A stretch of 64,000 nucleotides of DNA from Diacronema lutheri (taxonomy: Eukaryota; Haptophyta; Pavlovophyceae; Pavlovales; Pavlovaceae), in the NCBI GenBank assembly GCA_019448385.1, contig JAGTXO010000029.1, positions 124,001-188,000 of the forward strand. The letters are read 5' to 3'. The notes below the pieces were generated by a model. It did not search any database, was not told where the DNA came from, and worked only from the letters and a program-made list of their open reading frames with translations. Positions 10,033 through 20,543 of this stretch are shown here, piece after piece. How positions within the stretch are numbered: position 1 is the first letter of the stretch; each line of letters begins with the position of its first letter. The position numbers and the translations under genes are program-made.

Positions 10033-11427
10033 ATGGTGGGCGCACCTGCGGATGCTGGCAAGGGCTCGTCGTCCCAGACGCTTGAGCACGCACGCTCGTC
10101 TCCGCTCTCGCCCCACGCCGTGGCGCGTGCGCACTCGGATTGTCCGGCGCTCTTCTCGCGGCTGCCCGCCGACGTGCTCGCGCGCGTAAGCTCGCTCGTG
10201 GGCCGCGACTACGCCATGTGCTGGCGCTTGTCTTGCCGAGCCATAAGACAGACGGTCGACGCACCGACGCGCACGCCGCGCTCGGCGATGCTGCGCACGC
10301 GCGCGCTCATCGCGTGGGCGTGGGCGGAGCCCGGCTTCCTCCTTGCCGCGTTTCCTGCACTAGCAGAGCAGGCGGCGCTGTGCGCGCTTGCGGCGAGGGC
10401 TGGCAGCGTAGGCGCGCTCTCTTGGCTTCGTGATCAGGGCTGCACGTGGAACAGCGTCACGTGCTCCTCTGCAGCTCGCGGTGGCCACTTGGCGGTGCTC
10501 CAGTGGGCGCGCCAGCATGGCTGCAAGTGGGACAGGAGCACGTGCTCCTCTGCAGCTGAGGGTGGCCACCTCGAGGTGCTCCGTTGGGCGCGCGAGCACG
10601 GCTGCGGCTGGCACGCAGGCATATGCTCATCTGCAGCTCGCGGTGGCCACCTGGAGGTGCTCCAGTGGGCACGCGAGCATGGCTGCGACTGGCACGAGGG
10701 CGCGTGCTCCTCTGCAGCTCGGGGTGGCCACCTGGAGGTGCTCCAGTGGGCACGCGAGCATGGCTGCGACTGGGACGAATACACATGTCGCTGGGCTGCT
10801 ATGGGTGGCCATTTGGAGGTGCTCCAGTGGGCGCGTGAGCACGGTTGTGCCTGGGACAGCGAGACGTGCTCCGCTGCAGCTGAGGGTGGCCACCTGGAGG
10901 TGCTCCAGTGGGCACGCGAGCACGGCTGCGACTGGGACCGCGGCACGCATGTTGCTGCGGCCAAAAATGGCCACCTGGCGGTACTCCAATGGGCACGCGA
11001 GCATGGCTGCGTGATTGACGGCGCCGCGTGCTTCTTCGCAGCTCAGAATGGCCACCTGGAGATGCTCCAGTGGGCGCGCGAGCACGGCTGCGAGTGGAGC
11101 AGCAGCACGTGCTCATCTGCAGCTGGGGGTGGCCATCTTGCGGTGCTCCAGTGGGCGCGCGAGCACGGCTGCCCGTGGGACAGCAGCACATGCGCTTTGG
11201 CAGCCCGGGGTGGCCACCTGGCGGTGCTCCGATGGGCGCGCGAGCACGGCTGCGAGTGGAGCAGCAGCACGTGCTACTATGCAGCTGAGGGTGGTCACCT
11301 GGCGTTGCTCCAGTGGGCGCGTGAGCACGGCTGCGAGTGGTCGCTGCGCGCTTGCGTGCGTGCTGCCGAGAAAAGCGGGCACGCACATGTGGCCGCATGG
11401 ATCCGCGCGTGCAAGACTCACTCTTGA
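10033..11427 (+). CDS. F-box-like protein with about 12 ankyrin-related 27-residue repeats (copy A)
   Basis: 464 residues from the ATG at 10033 (MVGAPADAGKG). An F-box-like segment, LFSRLPADVLARVSSLVG, lies near residue 45, then a helical region, then about 12 units of the form GHLEVLQWAREHGCxWD..TCxxAAxG. Each unit is 27 residues (81 bp), shorter than a canonical 33-residue ankyrin repeat. Arrays of this kind are common in algal and oomycete genomes and are presumed to bind proteins, here perhaps as the substrate side of an SCF ligase. The frame is open further upstream to 9823, but the chosen ATG matches those of the paralogues at 57778 and 56936. The C terminus (RACKTHS) differs from copy B through a small indel. 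Confidence 0.85.
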   Translation: MVGAPADAGKGSSSQTLEHARSSPLSPHAVARAHSDCPALFSRLPADVLARVSSLVGRDYAMCWRLSCRAIRQTVDAPTRTPRSAMLRTRALIAWAWAEPGFLLAAFPALAEQAALCALAARAGSVGALSWLRDQGCTWNSVTCSSAARGGHLAVLQWARQHGCKWDRSTCSSAAEGGHLEVLRWAREHGCGWHAGICSSAARGGHLEVLQWAREHGCDWHEGACSSAARGGHLEVLQWAREHGCDWDEYTCRWAAMGGHLEVLQWAREHGCAWDSETCSAAAEGGHLEVLQWAREHGCDWDRGTHVAAAKNGHLAVLQWAREHGCVIDGAACFFAAQNGHLEMLQWAREHGCEWSSSTCSSAAGGGHLAVLQWAREHGCPWDSSTCALAARGGHLAVLRWAREHGCEWSSSTCYYAAEGGHLALLQWAREHGCEWSLRACVRAAEKSGHAHVAAWIRACKTHS

Positions 11428-11530
11428 CTCCGAAGAGGACAAGCAGCAGCTCGGCCAACAGCACCTGCACCGCCTTCTCCAGCACGCGTTTGTTGTCACG
11501 CCAAGCCCGCGAGCATTCAGTCCGCGAGCC

Positions 11531-12451
11531 TCAGTTGGGGCGCCAACAGCAGCTTTGGCCGTGTGGCGATGCCGCCGGTGAGGGGCTTCCAGCGTCGCGA
11601 TCGCGCATGTTGTCAGCGATGGCGGTGGCGTAGGCGACCGCACGCGAACCGACCGGCTGTGACGCCGCCGCGCTCCCCGTTGCGAGGTGCGCGCTCCCGG
11701 CCGCGAGCGGCGCCGGGCCGAACCCACCGCCGCCGCAGCCGTCGTCGTCGCCGCCGCCGCCAATCGGCCACGCCGCCACCGCGAGCCGCGCCGAACTCGA
11801 CGGCGAGGCCGCGGGCTGCGTGAGATCGACCGCGGTGGCCAGCGCGCTGCCCGGCTGCGACCCAGCGCGCAGCTTGCGCAGGTTCAGCCGCTCGCGCTTG
11901 AGCGTCCTGCGAAGCTGCGCGCGCTCGCCGTCCGCCAGCCGCTGCGACGCGAGGCGGAAGTGCAGCAGGTTGGACAACTTTGCGCTGCACCGCGCGCGCA
12001 GCTCTGCGACGTCGGGCGCGGCGGGCGACGGCTCGGTGGGCACGGACAGCGGCCGCCCTGCCGGCGGCGCGAGCGACGCAGGCTCGTCCGGCCGGCGCGC
12101 GCACACGCGCGCACCGGTCGCGGAAGCTGGCGTTGCAGCGGGCGCCCATGCCGCGAGCACGGCTCCGGCGCCTCGGCGCGCCGCCTGCTCGCCTGGCCGA
12201 TCGGCATTCGGCGCGCACAGGACGGGCGCCCCGGGGCCCGCGTCGAACGGCCGAGGCTCGAGCGTTGCGACCGCGCGCACGGCGCCGCACGCGCTGGTCG
12301 TCGCGAAGCTGGCGACGCCTGGCGGCAGCGCGCGGCCAGTGCGTCGATCGCCCACCTCTTCGCGCTCCAGCGCGCACGTTCCACACGCGTCTGCAAGCTC
12401 CGCGTGGGCCGCGCGCGGATCGGCCGCCGCCGCCTCACCGCCGTCGAGCAT
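11531..12451 (-). CDS. Unknown protein convergent to the repeat gene (copy A)
   Basis: 306 residues, not recognised. It is Ala/Pro/Arg rich with one helical stretch, RCSAKLSNLLHFRLASQR followed by LKRERLNLRKLRAG. The same frame is kept in copy B (59346-60338) with scattered substitutions over about 200 residues (core from AELADACG to LATAVDLTQP), which supports translation. It ends 104 bp past the stop of the convergent repeat gene, so the two 3' ends face each other. The start is uncertain because the N termini of the two copies differ. Confidence 0.45.
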   Translation of the reverse strand: MLDGGEAAAADPRAAHAELADACGTCALEREEVGDRRTGRALPPGVASFATTSACGAVRAVATLEPRPFDAGPGAPVLCAPNADRPGEQAARRGAGAVLAAWAPAATPASATGARVCARRPDEPASLAPPAGRPLSVPTEPSPAAPDVAELRARCSAKLSNLLHFRLASQRLADGERAQLRRTLKRERLNLRKLRAGSQPGSALATAVDLTQPAASPSSSARLAVAAWPIGGGGDDDGCGGGGFGPAPLAAGSAHLATGSAAASQPVGSRAVAYATAIADNMRDRDAGSPSPAASPHGQSCCWRPN

Positions 12452-12551
12452 GCCCGGCTCCCTGGTATGGTAGCCGAAAAAGCGAGGGAAGAATCAAGGT
12501 AGTTTTTGGAGGCCAAGATGGGCCGTGTAATAATCGCCGGTCACTCCCTAT

Positions 12552-12612
12552 TTTCGGGCTCCTCGGCGGCTCCTCTCTCAGTCCTCGGCGGCGCCCGCCG
12601 AGGAGCCCGAAA
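12552..12612. repeat. Perfect 18-bp inverted repeat (hairpin)
   Basis: tttcgggctcctcggcgg at 12552-12569 is the exact reverse complement of 12595-12612, with a 25-base loop. Flanking bases (tccctatt / gtgaggga) extend the match imperfectly. It lies just outside the end of duplication copy A, between two genes, and could be a foldback element or a 3' hairpin. Confidence 0.75.
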
Positions 12613-13005
12613 GTGAGGGACAGGCGCCGCGCGTGTCGATCGGTGTTGCGCTCGCTGAGGCGCGCGCGCTTGTGTTGTAGCTGTGGCGCTGCTTTGTGAG
12701 CGCGGCGCGCGACCAGCCCATCATCCACGCGCAGCGGTCCGATGCGATCGATGCGATCGAGGCGCTGCTCTGGGCGAAGGGCGCGTCACTCGCGCGCGTC
12801 GCAAAGCTATGCTCGCGAGCTGCTCGCGGCGCAACGAGCTGCTCACGCGGTGCGTCGGCGTGCTCGTACGGCCGCTCGACGGCGCGGCCCTGAAGACGAG
12901 CTCAAAATGGGACGGCGTGACGCACGTCACGCTGTGGCAGCCTCGTCACTGGTCAGGAAGACATGCGTCACGCCGTCCGAAACGCCCGCCAGTCCTTGCG
13001 CCTTC

Positions 13006-16000
13006 ATGTTCGGCAACGGTGGCATGCCGCATCTCCCGATGCACCTCCCGGCCGGGCTGCCGGGCGGCAAGCCGAACAAGGCGGCGGTGCTCAAGACCGA
13101 GCAGCTCGAGGCGCTGCAGCTCTCGCTCAAGCAGGTCGTCGCCGAGCTTGGCGCCAAGACGGTCGAGCTCGAGCAGCACCGCGCGGCGTCATCTGGCCAG
13201 CTGTCCGACCTGCGCTCCGAGCTGGGCAAGGCGTGCGCGCTCGAGGCGTGCATGCAGCGCGTGTTGTGCCGCGAACTCGCCGCGTGCGAGGCCGATGCCG
13301 CCCTCGCCGCCGAGGCGCACGACAAGGAGCGCACCGAGATGGGCGCGCTCGTCGAGACGCTCGAGGCGACGTGGACCGAGCAGAAGGCGCAGCACGCGGA
13401 CAAGCTGGCGAGCGAGACGGCGGAGGTGCGCCGGCTGCAGGCGCTCCTCAATCAGGCCAATGTTGCGCTCACCGATGACGGCCGGCGCGCCGCCGAGGCG
13501 CTTCACTCTGAGCGCGTGCGCGCCGACGCGGCCGAGGCGGCGCAGCGCGCGGCCGACGGCGCGGCGGCCGCCGCGGCGGCCGAGGCGAGTGCGGCGGTGG
13601 CGGCGGCTGCCGCCGCCGAGACCGCGCGTGCGCAGGCGCAGCGCTCTCTGGACGCGCGCTCCGCCGAGCTCGCCACGGCGCACGCGCAGCTCGAGGCCGC
13701 CGAGACGGCGGCCGCGACCGCCGCCGCGCGCGCGGACGAGGCGCTCGGCGCCGCGGCGCGCGCGGAGGAGCGCGCCGAGGTGGCGGAGCTGCGCGCGGTG
13801 GCAGCGGCGGAGGAGGCGGCCGTGCTGCGCGTCAACGCCGACAGCCTCGACGTCTCGCTCACCAAGGCCGAGGCCGAGCTCGCCGCCGCGCACGAGCGCG
13901 CGCACTCGGACGCGAAGCGCGCTGCCGACGCGGCGAGCGCCGCGCTCGACGCCGCCGCGCGCGCGCGCGAGGGGAGCGACGAGCTGGGCGCGCGTGCGGC
14001 GCGCGCGGAGGCTGAGGCGGCCCGGGAGCGCGCGCGCGCCGACGCGCTCGACGCTGCGCTCGCCGACGCGCGCGCGGCGGCGGACGCGCAGCGGAGCGAG
14101 GCGAGCGCGCGCGCCGAGCGGCACGCGGTGGAGCTGGGCGCGCAGATCGCCGCGCGCGCGGCCGAGGCGGACGCGGCGCGCGCGCGCGCGGCGGACGCGG
14201 AGCGCGCGGCGCGCACCGCCGACGCGCGCGCCGCGTCGCTCGAGGCGCAGCTCGGCAGCGCCGCGGACGCGGAGCGCGCGCGCGCGGCGGACGCGAGCGC
14301 AGCTCTTATGGCGGCACACGGCGCGATGACCGCCGAGCGCGCGCGCGCCGACGCGGCGGCGGTGGCGGCGGCGGCGGACGCGGCGGACGCGGAGGCCGCG
14401 CGCGCGCTCGCGCGCGCCGCCGCCGCTGAGCGCGCCGACGCTGAAGCTGCGCTCGACGCCGAGCGCGCGCGCGGCGCGCAGCTGCAGGCGTCGCTTGCCG
14501 CGGCGTCCGCCGGCGCGCCAGGCGCGGACGAGGCGGTCGTGGCGGACCTGCGCGAGCAGCTCGAGCGCGCGCGCGTGGATGCGGACGGCGCCAAGGCGCG
14601 CGCGCGCGCGCTCGAGGCGAGCGTGACGCAGGCGCGCAAGGAGGCGGCAGAGGCGCGCGCCGACGCCGACGCCGCCGCGCGTGTGGCGCGCGGCGAGGCG
14701 GACGATGCGCGCGCCTGTGCAGACGCGGCGCTGAGCGCGGCGCGCGCGGCGGCGGAGGCGGCGGAGGCGCGCGCGCGTCTCGCCGAGGCCGAGGCGAGCG
14801 CCGCGCGCGCCGCCGCGGCGGAGGCGCAGGCGTTGCTCGCCGACGCGCACGCGGGCTCGGGCACGGCCGTTGCGCGCGCGGCCGAGTGCCAGGCGGCGGC
14901 CGAGCGCGCGCTCGACGCCGCGCGGCTCGACGTGGCGGAGGCGAAGGGCGAGGCGCAGCGCGAGCTCGCCGCCGCGCGCGACGCGCTCGCCGCCGCCGCC
15001 GCGCGCGACGCGCAGCACGAGACGGCGCTCAGCGTGCTCGACGCCGCGCTCGCCACGGAGCGCGCCAAGGTGGCCGAGCTCGACCGTGCGAGCGAGCGCG
15101 AGGGCGGCGAGGTGCGCGGCGAGCTGAGCGCTCTGCGCGACGCGCTTGCCGAGCTGCGCGGCCGCGCAGAGGCGGCGGAGGCCGCGCGCGCAGACGCGGA
15201 GGCACGCGCGGCCGGACGTGCGGCCGGCGCGGCGACGGACGACGCGACTGCGGCGGTCGCGGACGGCGACGCCGTCACGGCCGCCGCGATCGCCGCGGCG
15301 CGCGCGGCCGCCGCCGAGGCCGCCGCGCGCGAGGCGGCCCTGCGCCAGCAGCTCGAGAGCGCGCACGAGGTGGCGGCCGGCCTGCGCGAGCAGCACAGCG
15401 CATTGATGGAGCAGCTCGTGCAGGCGCACGAGCTCGTGCAGGCGCAGGAGAAGGCGCTCGATGAGAAGCACGCGGCGGACGGCGCGGACGCGGCAGCGGG
15501 CGCGGCGGAGGACGGCGCCGGTGGCAAAGCGGCGGGCGCCGCCGCCGGCGGTGGCAGCGGCGGCAGCGTCGGCGGCGCCTTCTCGATGGCCAACTGGAAG
15601 GTGCCAAAGATCAAGCTGGGCGGAGGCGGCACGAGCGCGGCGGCACGCACCAACGGCCAAGCCGCCGCGCATGCGCCGCGCGCCGGCGCGGACGGCGCGC
15701 CGGCCGCGGCGCCCGAGCCCGCGGTCTCGGCCGCCGAGCTCGCCGCCGCGCTTGCGGCCGCCGATGCTCTGCGCGTGGCCAACGCTGCCGCCGTCGACGA
15801 GCGCGAAACGATGGCCGCCCAGCTGAGTGCACTGCAGGAGGCGGTGACGCAGGTGCGCGCGGGCTGCGCGCGCGTCGACCATTCTGCCGCCCATTCTGCC
15901 GCCCATTCTGCCGCCCATTCTGCCGCCCATTCTGCCGCCCATCCTGCCGCCCATCCTGCCGCCCATTCTGCCGCCCATTCTGCCGCCACCGCCGCGCGCG

Positions 16001-16658
16001 CTCGCGCGGTACGTGCGCCACCAGGGCGGGATGGGTGAGCGCAGACGAGCCGCCGCCCGCCCCCGGCCCGCGCCGCGCCGCCCCCGGCCCGCCCGCTCGC
16101 GCGCAGCTGAGCGACGAGCGGCGCAAGGACCGCGCGCAGATTCAGCAGCTCCACGAGCAGAGGCCGCACAGTGCGTCGCGGCGCGCCTGCGTCCACGAGC
16201 GCCACGTGCGCGAGCGCGCGCGAGCGCGCGCCCGCGCGCGCCCGCGCCCGAGACGGGTGCCACGCGCGCGCGTACGGGTGCCGCTCCGCGCGCGCGCAGC
16301 CGCAGAGTCCGGCGAGGCGGTTGACTCAGAGCGATTGACCGAGGAGCTCGCGACGCTGCGCGCGCTCTGCGCCGCCTCGGCGGAGGAGAACGCGCGGCTA
16401 CGAACGGACGCCGAGCAGCACGCCGCGCACGCGGCCGCGATGCGCGCCGAGCTCGCCGCGCTGCATGACCTGGAGGGCACGCACATGACGCACCCACCTC
16501 GCGCGCAAAGCGGCGACGAGGCCGGCACGGCGGCTGGTACCGCCGCGCCGGCCAAAAAGAGCCTCTTCGCCGGCGCCAAGATAAACTTCAAGTTTGGCCA
16601 CACCAGCGCGGGTGCCGCCGCCGCCGCCGCGCCGCAAGTGGGCAAGGCGGTACAATGA
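13006..16658 (+). CDS. Long Ala-rich coiled-coil protein
   Basis: 1089 residues from exons 13006-15852, 16107-16170 and 16300-16658. After an N terminus rich in Gly, Met and Pro (MFGNGGMPHLPMHLPAG) almost the whole protein is a heptad-like Ala/Glu/Arg/Leu coiled coil of about 800 residues. It contains a Gly-rich break with NWKVPKIKLGGGG and ends with KKSLFAGAKINFKFGH. The pairing of IKLGGG and INFKFG patches suggests a repeated short terminal motif. Intron 1 (GTGCGC...CAG, 254 bp) contains a 12-bp minisatellite; intron 2 (16171-16299, 129 bp) has no stop in frame. Function unknown; a tethering or cytoskeletal role is only a guess. The complement is open over more than 1000 codons, a composition effect. 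Confidence 0.75.
15880..15988 (+). repeat. 12-bp minisatellite inside an intron
   Basis: About nine copies of cattctgccgcc lie within intron 1 of the coiled-coil gene. If not spliced it would encode a His-Ser-Ala-Ala run leading to a stop at 16038. Confidence 0.85.
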
Positions 16659-16677
16659 AAATCTTTTTTTAAAGGGA

Positions 16678-16695
16678 GGGGGGGGGGGGGGGGGG
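16678..16695. repeat. Poly-G tract (18 G)
   Basis: An uninterrupted G run follows directly after the stop of the coiled-coil gene. Confidence 0.9.
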
Positions 16696-16799
16696 AGGGC
16701 ATGAATGATCGCTCAACTAGCACACACCTGCGGGCGCGGGCGCAAGCTTGCACGCCAGCCGGCACGCGGCACGCGAGCATGTCGAACGTGCACTGCCTG

Positions 16800-17062
16800 T
16801 TCTCGGGCTCAAAGATCATGAGCGCGGGAATCAAATCGAGGAAGGTTAGGCGACGCGAGGAGCGGCATGCCCGCAAAGAGAGTCGCCACCGCGCCGCCGA
16901 TCACCGACACGGCGATCTCGGCCATCGAGAGCTGCGCTGGCGCGTGGTTGTGAAAGTGGGCGATGTGCTGCGCGGCGGGCGGGCGCGTGGATGCGGGACG
17001 CGCGCGCGATGACGTGAGGTTGGCGTTTGGTGCGGCGTCGCAGGGCGAAGCGAGCCAAAGAA

Positions 17063-17110
<48 letters not shown>

Positions 17111-18467
17111 AGGCGATCGCCAGGCCGATGGTGAGCGCGACGAAGGCGCAGACGAAGACATCCATGGTGCACCCAACCGTAGGACGGTGCCGAGTATGCA
17201 CGCCATGACGGCCACGATGACCAACGCGACCATCGTTGAGATCCACAAGCTGTGTGTGACGAGCACGAGCACGAGTACGAGCCACGCGCACAGCACCGAC
17301 AGCCCCGTGCTCGAACATACACCCTCCTACAAGATCTCGCTGCCCGCAGTCGCACCGCGGCACGGCTTTGCGCGCGGCGGTGAGCGTAGCGCGCGCAGCC
17401 TGGACGTAGCAGCGCGCGGTCCACACGCAGCGCGCGCGCCGCTCGCACACGATCGTCATAAACACCCAGCTGACCGGGCGGTCGATTGGCGGACTGTTCA
17501 TGTCCGCAAAACATGGTGCAGTCGTTGTCCGCCACCGCCTGCCAACTGTTCTGCCACTTCTTGAGCGACGCGGGACCCGAGGCGGCCTCCTTGGGGATGG
17601 TGGCGTTGTAGCTCACCTTGTACGCCTTGATGCCCTCGTCGCCGTCCGCGACGAAGCCCGTGGTGGGGTCCGAGTCCCGTGGTGGGGTCCGAGTCGTAGC
17701 ACCTTTCAAGCGCTCTGCGCAGGTCCTCCTCCTTGGGCCACGTGCTTGCACGTCGTTAAGCAAAAGTGCACTGCATGTCCGCGTTGAAGTCTATGTCGAC
17801 GAGGTTCTCGCCGAGCGCCTTGTCGTCTGGTTGGTGAATGTCGACGGCCATGATCGACCACTCGACGGTCCGCATCTTCTCGACGTTCGCCTTGGTGAGC
17901 AGGTTGTCGGTGGCGATGTCCACGTACACGAGCGCAATTGGGAAGAGCGTGACGGAGCGCTCCTGCTCGTCGTTGTTGACATCGTCAGTCTCGTCCGTCT
18001 GCCCGTCAAATGAGGCGTACCCGTCCGCCTGCGCCTTGCTATACGCAAGGCTGCGCAACACGCTGCGGTCAAGCTTGGGCATGGACTACGGGACAGCGCT
18101 GGTAAAGCGGTGCCGTGAGGCGCGCGCGCGGCGTTAGTGAGCGAGCGCGTCCACGCGTGCAGCTGCCGTGCGAGGCCCATCTGCGCGGCGGGCGCGCGCA
18201 CAAGATATCGAGGAAGCCGGCACCGCCGGCGGTCTCAATGACAATCACGGCAACCAAGACGCCAATCCACGTGACGAGCATTCACGTGACGAGCCAATCC
18301 ACGTGACCGCGCGCGCCAGCTACGCGACCTGGACCTCGTCGTGCGCATCCGCCGTCGCGTGCGCCATCTGGTCGAGATTGGTTGGCAGGCGGGGCGGCTT
18401 ATCCCTTGTGCTTGTCGACGGCACGCGTGCGCATGCATTGCTGGGCTTGGAGTCGGTCGTGCTCGGC
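16800..18467 (-). pseudogene. Decayed RND/Patched-type permease
   Basis: Fragments line up as one membrane protein but in changing frames. In order they are a hydrophobic WIGVLVAVIVIE segment, VTLFPIALVYVDIATDNLL, ENLVDIDFNADM, WPKEEDLRRALERCYDSDP, IKAYKVSYNATIPKEA, a loop with VSWVFMTIV, the segment THSLWISTMVALVIVAVMA, FVCAFVALTIGLAIAF, and HIAHFHNHAPAQ with SMAEIAVSVIGGAVATLF. The last pieces match the transmembrane 4-6 region of SSD/RND permeases (Patched, Dispatched, MMPL). Lesions: TAA at 17756-17758, a 19-bp tandem duplication near 17665-17702 that shifts the frame, a slip near 17510, TAG at 17327-17329, and a 47-base C run (coding strand) where a splice donor is expected. Assembly error could explain some of these. 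Confidence 0.55.
17063..17109. repeat. Poly-G tract (47 G)
   Basis: 47 consecutive G on the plus strand, which is a poly-C run on the coding strand of the permease pseudogene, inside what should be an intron ending in GCCGCGCAG. Confidence 0.9.
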
Positions 18468-18533
18468 ATTGAGGTCTGCAACAGGCGCGGAGAGGACGCT
18501 GGCTGGGTTCGGACGCTTCTCCTTCTCTTTTTT

Positions 18534-18800
18534 TACTAACGACGCTTACAGGCGGGTCAGCAGGAGGGGCGCGCACGGGGCCGAGGCTGGACAAACGGAG
18601 CGAGCGAAAGGGCGCACGCAACATCAGGCCGAAATCAGGGCGTCGACCCTGTGCACGCCGGCAGCGGGAACGGCCGGGACGGCAAGGACGTGGCAGGACG
18701 CGTCATGGGCGGACACCCACACACGCCTAGCCACCCCTCGCCGGCCCCCGCCGGCCGCCGCCGCCGTCGCCGCGCCGGAAGCAGAGGCCGTCCACACCGC
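18534..18800 (-). repeat. Dispersed repeat R1 (long copy)
   Basis: Nearly identical, in reverse orientation, to 43154-43420. It runs from tactaacgacgcttacaggc to ccgtccacaccgccg. No coding capacity was recognised. A related short string (gtgcacgccggcagcgg) recurs at 18990-19015. Confidence 0.85.
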
Positions 18801-19023
18801 CGCAGGCGTCCACATCCGCCTGGACGCCGTGAGCCGCGTGGCGGTGCGGCGGCGCCTGTCCGCGCGCCATCTGCGCGCGCGCGAGCAGGAGCTGCGCGTG
18901 CCCACGCACGACGCACGCGGCGTTAAGAAAAAAAGAATGGGGCCGAGACGCGATGAACGCAACGAGCGCGCGCACGTCAGGGGCGACGAGCCCGTGCACG
19001 CCGGCAGCGGAGACGGCAGGGAA

Positions 19024-20543
19024 TCACTGTGAGCGCATGCGCGCCTGGAGCTCTGCCTCAACGTCAAAGTCGCCGCCGTCGCCAAGCTCGATGCGCGCGC
19101 CGCCGCGTGCCGCTGCGCCGGCCGCCATGGCCGCCGCGCGCACCGCGTCGCGCCGCGCGGCGGCAGTCGCGCCCAATGGCGGGGCGCGCGTATCGCGCCG
19201 TAGCCTCGCCGCCTCCTGCTCCACCTCCTCCGCACCCTCATCCCCGCCCTCCTCGTCGCCCTCCTCGTCCGCTGCGTGCAAGTAGCTGTTGCCGACAGCG
19301 CCCTTGCTGCTCTCCGCGCCGCCAAACTCGTCCGCCGCGCGCGCGCGCGCGGCGCGGGTGCCGCGGCCAGCGCCGCCGCGCGCGCGGCGCGCGGATGGCG
19401 CGCGGCCGGCGAGCCGCGCAGCAAGGGCGGCCATGCTGGCCGTGATGCGTCGTCCGAGGCTGAGCGCAGCCACGTAGACGCGCGCGTAGCTGAGAGCCGG
19501 GGGGCGAGCGCGGACGCCGGCGCCGGTGCCGCGCCGCAGGCGCGCAAGGCGATGCAATCCAAAGATGGTCCGCGCGGGGCGAGGGGCGAGCGACGGCCGC
19601 GCCGCAGAGGCCACGGGGTGAGGGGTGTGCTGCCGAGCACGCGTGGCGCGGCGGCAGCGCGCGCGCAGGGCGGTGCGCGCGCGCGCGCAAGCGCGCACAG
19701 CTGGCGATGCGCAAAGGCGAAGCGCAGCGCGCGTTGCAGCACCGCCGCGAGCGCGGTGAGGACCGGCGGCAGTAGGGCAGCGAGCGCGAGCGCGCACAGC
19801 GCGGTGGCGCGTGCGGCCGCGCGGCCGAGCAGCGCGAGCGCGCGCGCGGCGGGGCGGGCGACGAGCGCGAATGAGCCGGCACGCTCGTCGATCGCGTCGA
19901 TGAGCTTGCCGCCCACCTCGCCCGTGCCCAATCGCTCGTCGAGCTCGCGCAGCGCGCGCGCGGCGACGCGCAGCCGGTCGGAGGACGTCACGAGGAACGC
20001 GCGCGCCGCGCCGAGCGCGAGGTCGAGGACTTGCTCGGGGTCGCCGTCGGCACGGACGAGGATGGCGGCGCGGCAAAGGAGCTCGAACGGCGCGGCCGGA
20101 CCGTCGCCGTACTCACCCTCACCCTCGCCACTCCCGTCATCGTCGCCGCCGTCGGCAAACGAGACGCCGTACGCGACCTGCCCGAGTCCGCACCGCATCG
20201 CCGCGCGGCGGACGAGGCGGAGGTGCGCGGCGCGCGGGGTAGCGCACTCGGCAAGGAGCGGTTCATCGTCGTCCTCCGCGCCGAGCGCGAGCTCGACAAC
20301 CGCCTCGCCCTCCGGGCAGTGCGCGCCGACCTGGAGCGCGGGCGCGCCGCCGCGCCCGCCGCCGAGCGGTGCCCAGCGCTCCCACTCGCCCTCGCACTGC
20401 GCGCGCGCGCGGACGGGCACACCGGCCGCATCGAGGTACACGTGCAGACCCGTCAGCGCCGCGCCCGCGCACGCCAATTCCTGGGCCGCCGCGCCGTACG
20501 CGAGCGAGACGATCGCGACCGCCGCGCGCCACGTGTCCACCAT
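19024..20543 (-). CDS. Unknown membrane protein
   Basis: 436 residues from exons 20543-19699 and 19489-19024, joined across a GTGCGC...CAG intron of 209 bp. Splicing gives HRQL-YARVYVAALSLGRR. A hydrophobic N terminus (AAVAIVSLAYGAAAQ) may be a signal sequence. The middle is acidic with several Cys (QCEGEWERW, HCPEGEAVVEL, MRCGLGQVAYGVSF). A long hydrophobic segment (TALCALALAALLPPVLTALAAV) is a likely membrane span, and the tail is charged and probably cytosolic. Not assigned to a family. Confidence 0.65.

Larger units (their letters stand above)
9809..12453. repeat. Segmental duplication, copy A
   Basis: The block begins at the string tgaccccatctgttgaccc and ends near gccgtcgagcatgc. It carries the repeat gene at 10033-11427 and the convergent gene at 11531-12451. 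The same order and sequence recurs at 57636-60456 (copy B). Outside both points the sequences differ. Confidence 0.85.

Noticed and set aside
13189-16497. About 1100-codon minus-strand frame opposite the coiled-coil gene
   Set aside because: Arg/Ala/Gly composition typical of a complement frame, with no motif.
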